Shown here: positions 5,665-5,724 of the stretch, in pieces | How the letters are laid out: the number at the start of each line of letters is the position of its first letter | Numbering within the stretch: the first letter of the stretch is position 1 | DNA from: CAZXIY01 sp964640935 | GTDB taxonomy: Archaea; Thermoplasmatota; Thermoplasmata; Methanomassiliicoccales; Methanomethylophilaceae | Assembly (NCBI GenBank): GCA_964640935.1 | Contig: CAZXIY010000071.1 | Coordinates: 1-5,724 of the forward strand | Direction of reading: 5' to 3' | Length of the DNA stretch: 5,724 nt | Made by a program: the position numbers and the translations under genes | The notes under the pieces: generated by a model | What the model saw: only the letters and a program-made list of their open reading frames with translations | Databases searched by the model: none | What the model was told of the DNA's origin: nothing

Positions 5665-5724
5665 GATATTGAAATGAAGAGTGGCTGACAGCGTTTCTGA
5701 GTTCCCGTACGCTTGCGCAATACA

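Larger units (their letters stand above)
5602..5724. other. Intergenic region upstream of ipk, no recognisable gene
   Basis: This right-edge stretch is more AT-rich near 5622-5650 and holds the ipk promoter. I recognise no tRNA, structured RNA or protein. On the minus strand one frame enters from the edge and stops at the TGA at 5659-5657 after 21 codons, so it could be the tail of an upstream gene such as another mevalonate-route enzyme. Another frame stops at a TGA that shares one base with the ipk ATG (TGATG), and the ipk frame itself stays open to the edge without a usual start codon. None of these peptides looks like a known family to me. Confidence 0.4.

Noticed and set aside
5665..5702. 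Possible C/D box guide RNA (AATGAAG near 5673 followed by two CTGA tetramers)
   Set aside because: The C box has mismatches and the distance to the first CTGA is only a few bases, too short for a guide segment. No paired C'/D' layout is visible.
1..5724. Search for tRNA or rRNA genes, CRISPR repeats, insertion sequences and long direct repeats
   Set aside because: No repeat arrays, terminal inverted repeats, transposase motifs or tRNA-like cloverleaf elements were found by eye. Almost all of the window is accounted for by eight tightly packed genes.

Overview
This window reads as archaeal chromosome, most likely from the Thermoplasmatota and perhaps Methanomassiliicoccales. The gene content is archaeal: a free-standing Bud32 kinase, RadB, and an isopentenyl phosphate kinase / type 2 IPP isomerase / prenyl-diphosphate synthase operon for archaeal ether lipids. 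Promoters look like TATA boxes placed about 25-30 bases before start codons, and composition is moderately GC-rich with frequent AGG and ATA codons. The order-level assignment is inference from memory of such genomes, not from a search. All eight genes look intact except the one cut by the left edge. There are no mobile elements, CRISPR arrays, tRNA or rRNA genes, and no gap above about 125 bases.

Left block (1-970, minus strand): bud32 (KEOPS kinase) runs into a RdgB/HAM1-type nucleotide-house-cleaning pyrophosphatase through a 4-base ATGA stop/start overlap. The pyrophosphatase gene is truncated by the window edge.

Centre (971-2787, plus strand): a 78-base divergent intergenic region with one AT-rich box separates bud32 from an AIM24/TIGR00266-type protein. 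This protein is followed after 13 bases, behind a strong GGAGGT ribosome binding site, by a small two-helix membrane protein of unknown function. These two form the least understood part of the window. radB follows with its own TATA-like box and a probable leaderless GTG start.

Right block (2784-5598, minus strand): isopentenyl phosphate kinase, type 2 isopentenyl diphosphate isomerase and geranylgeranyl-type diphosphate synthase are joined head to tail by two ATGA overlaps, behind one TATA box. Together they take isopentenyl phosphate to IPP, then DMAPP, then the C20 prenyl chain, the last part of the archaeal mevalonate route. The synthase and radB converge and share their stop-codon bases.

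The last ~125 bases hold the IPK promoter, two short inverted repeats around it, and no gene I can identify. I found no clearly novel system; the AIM24-like / membrane-protein pair is the best candidate for undescribed biology.
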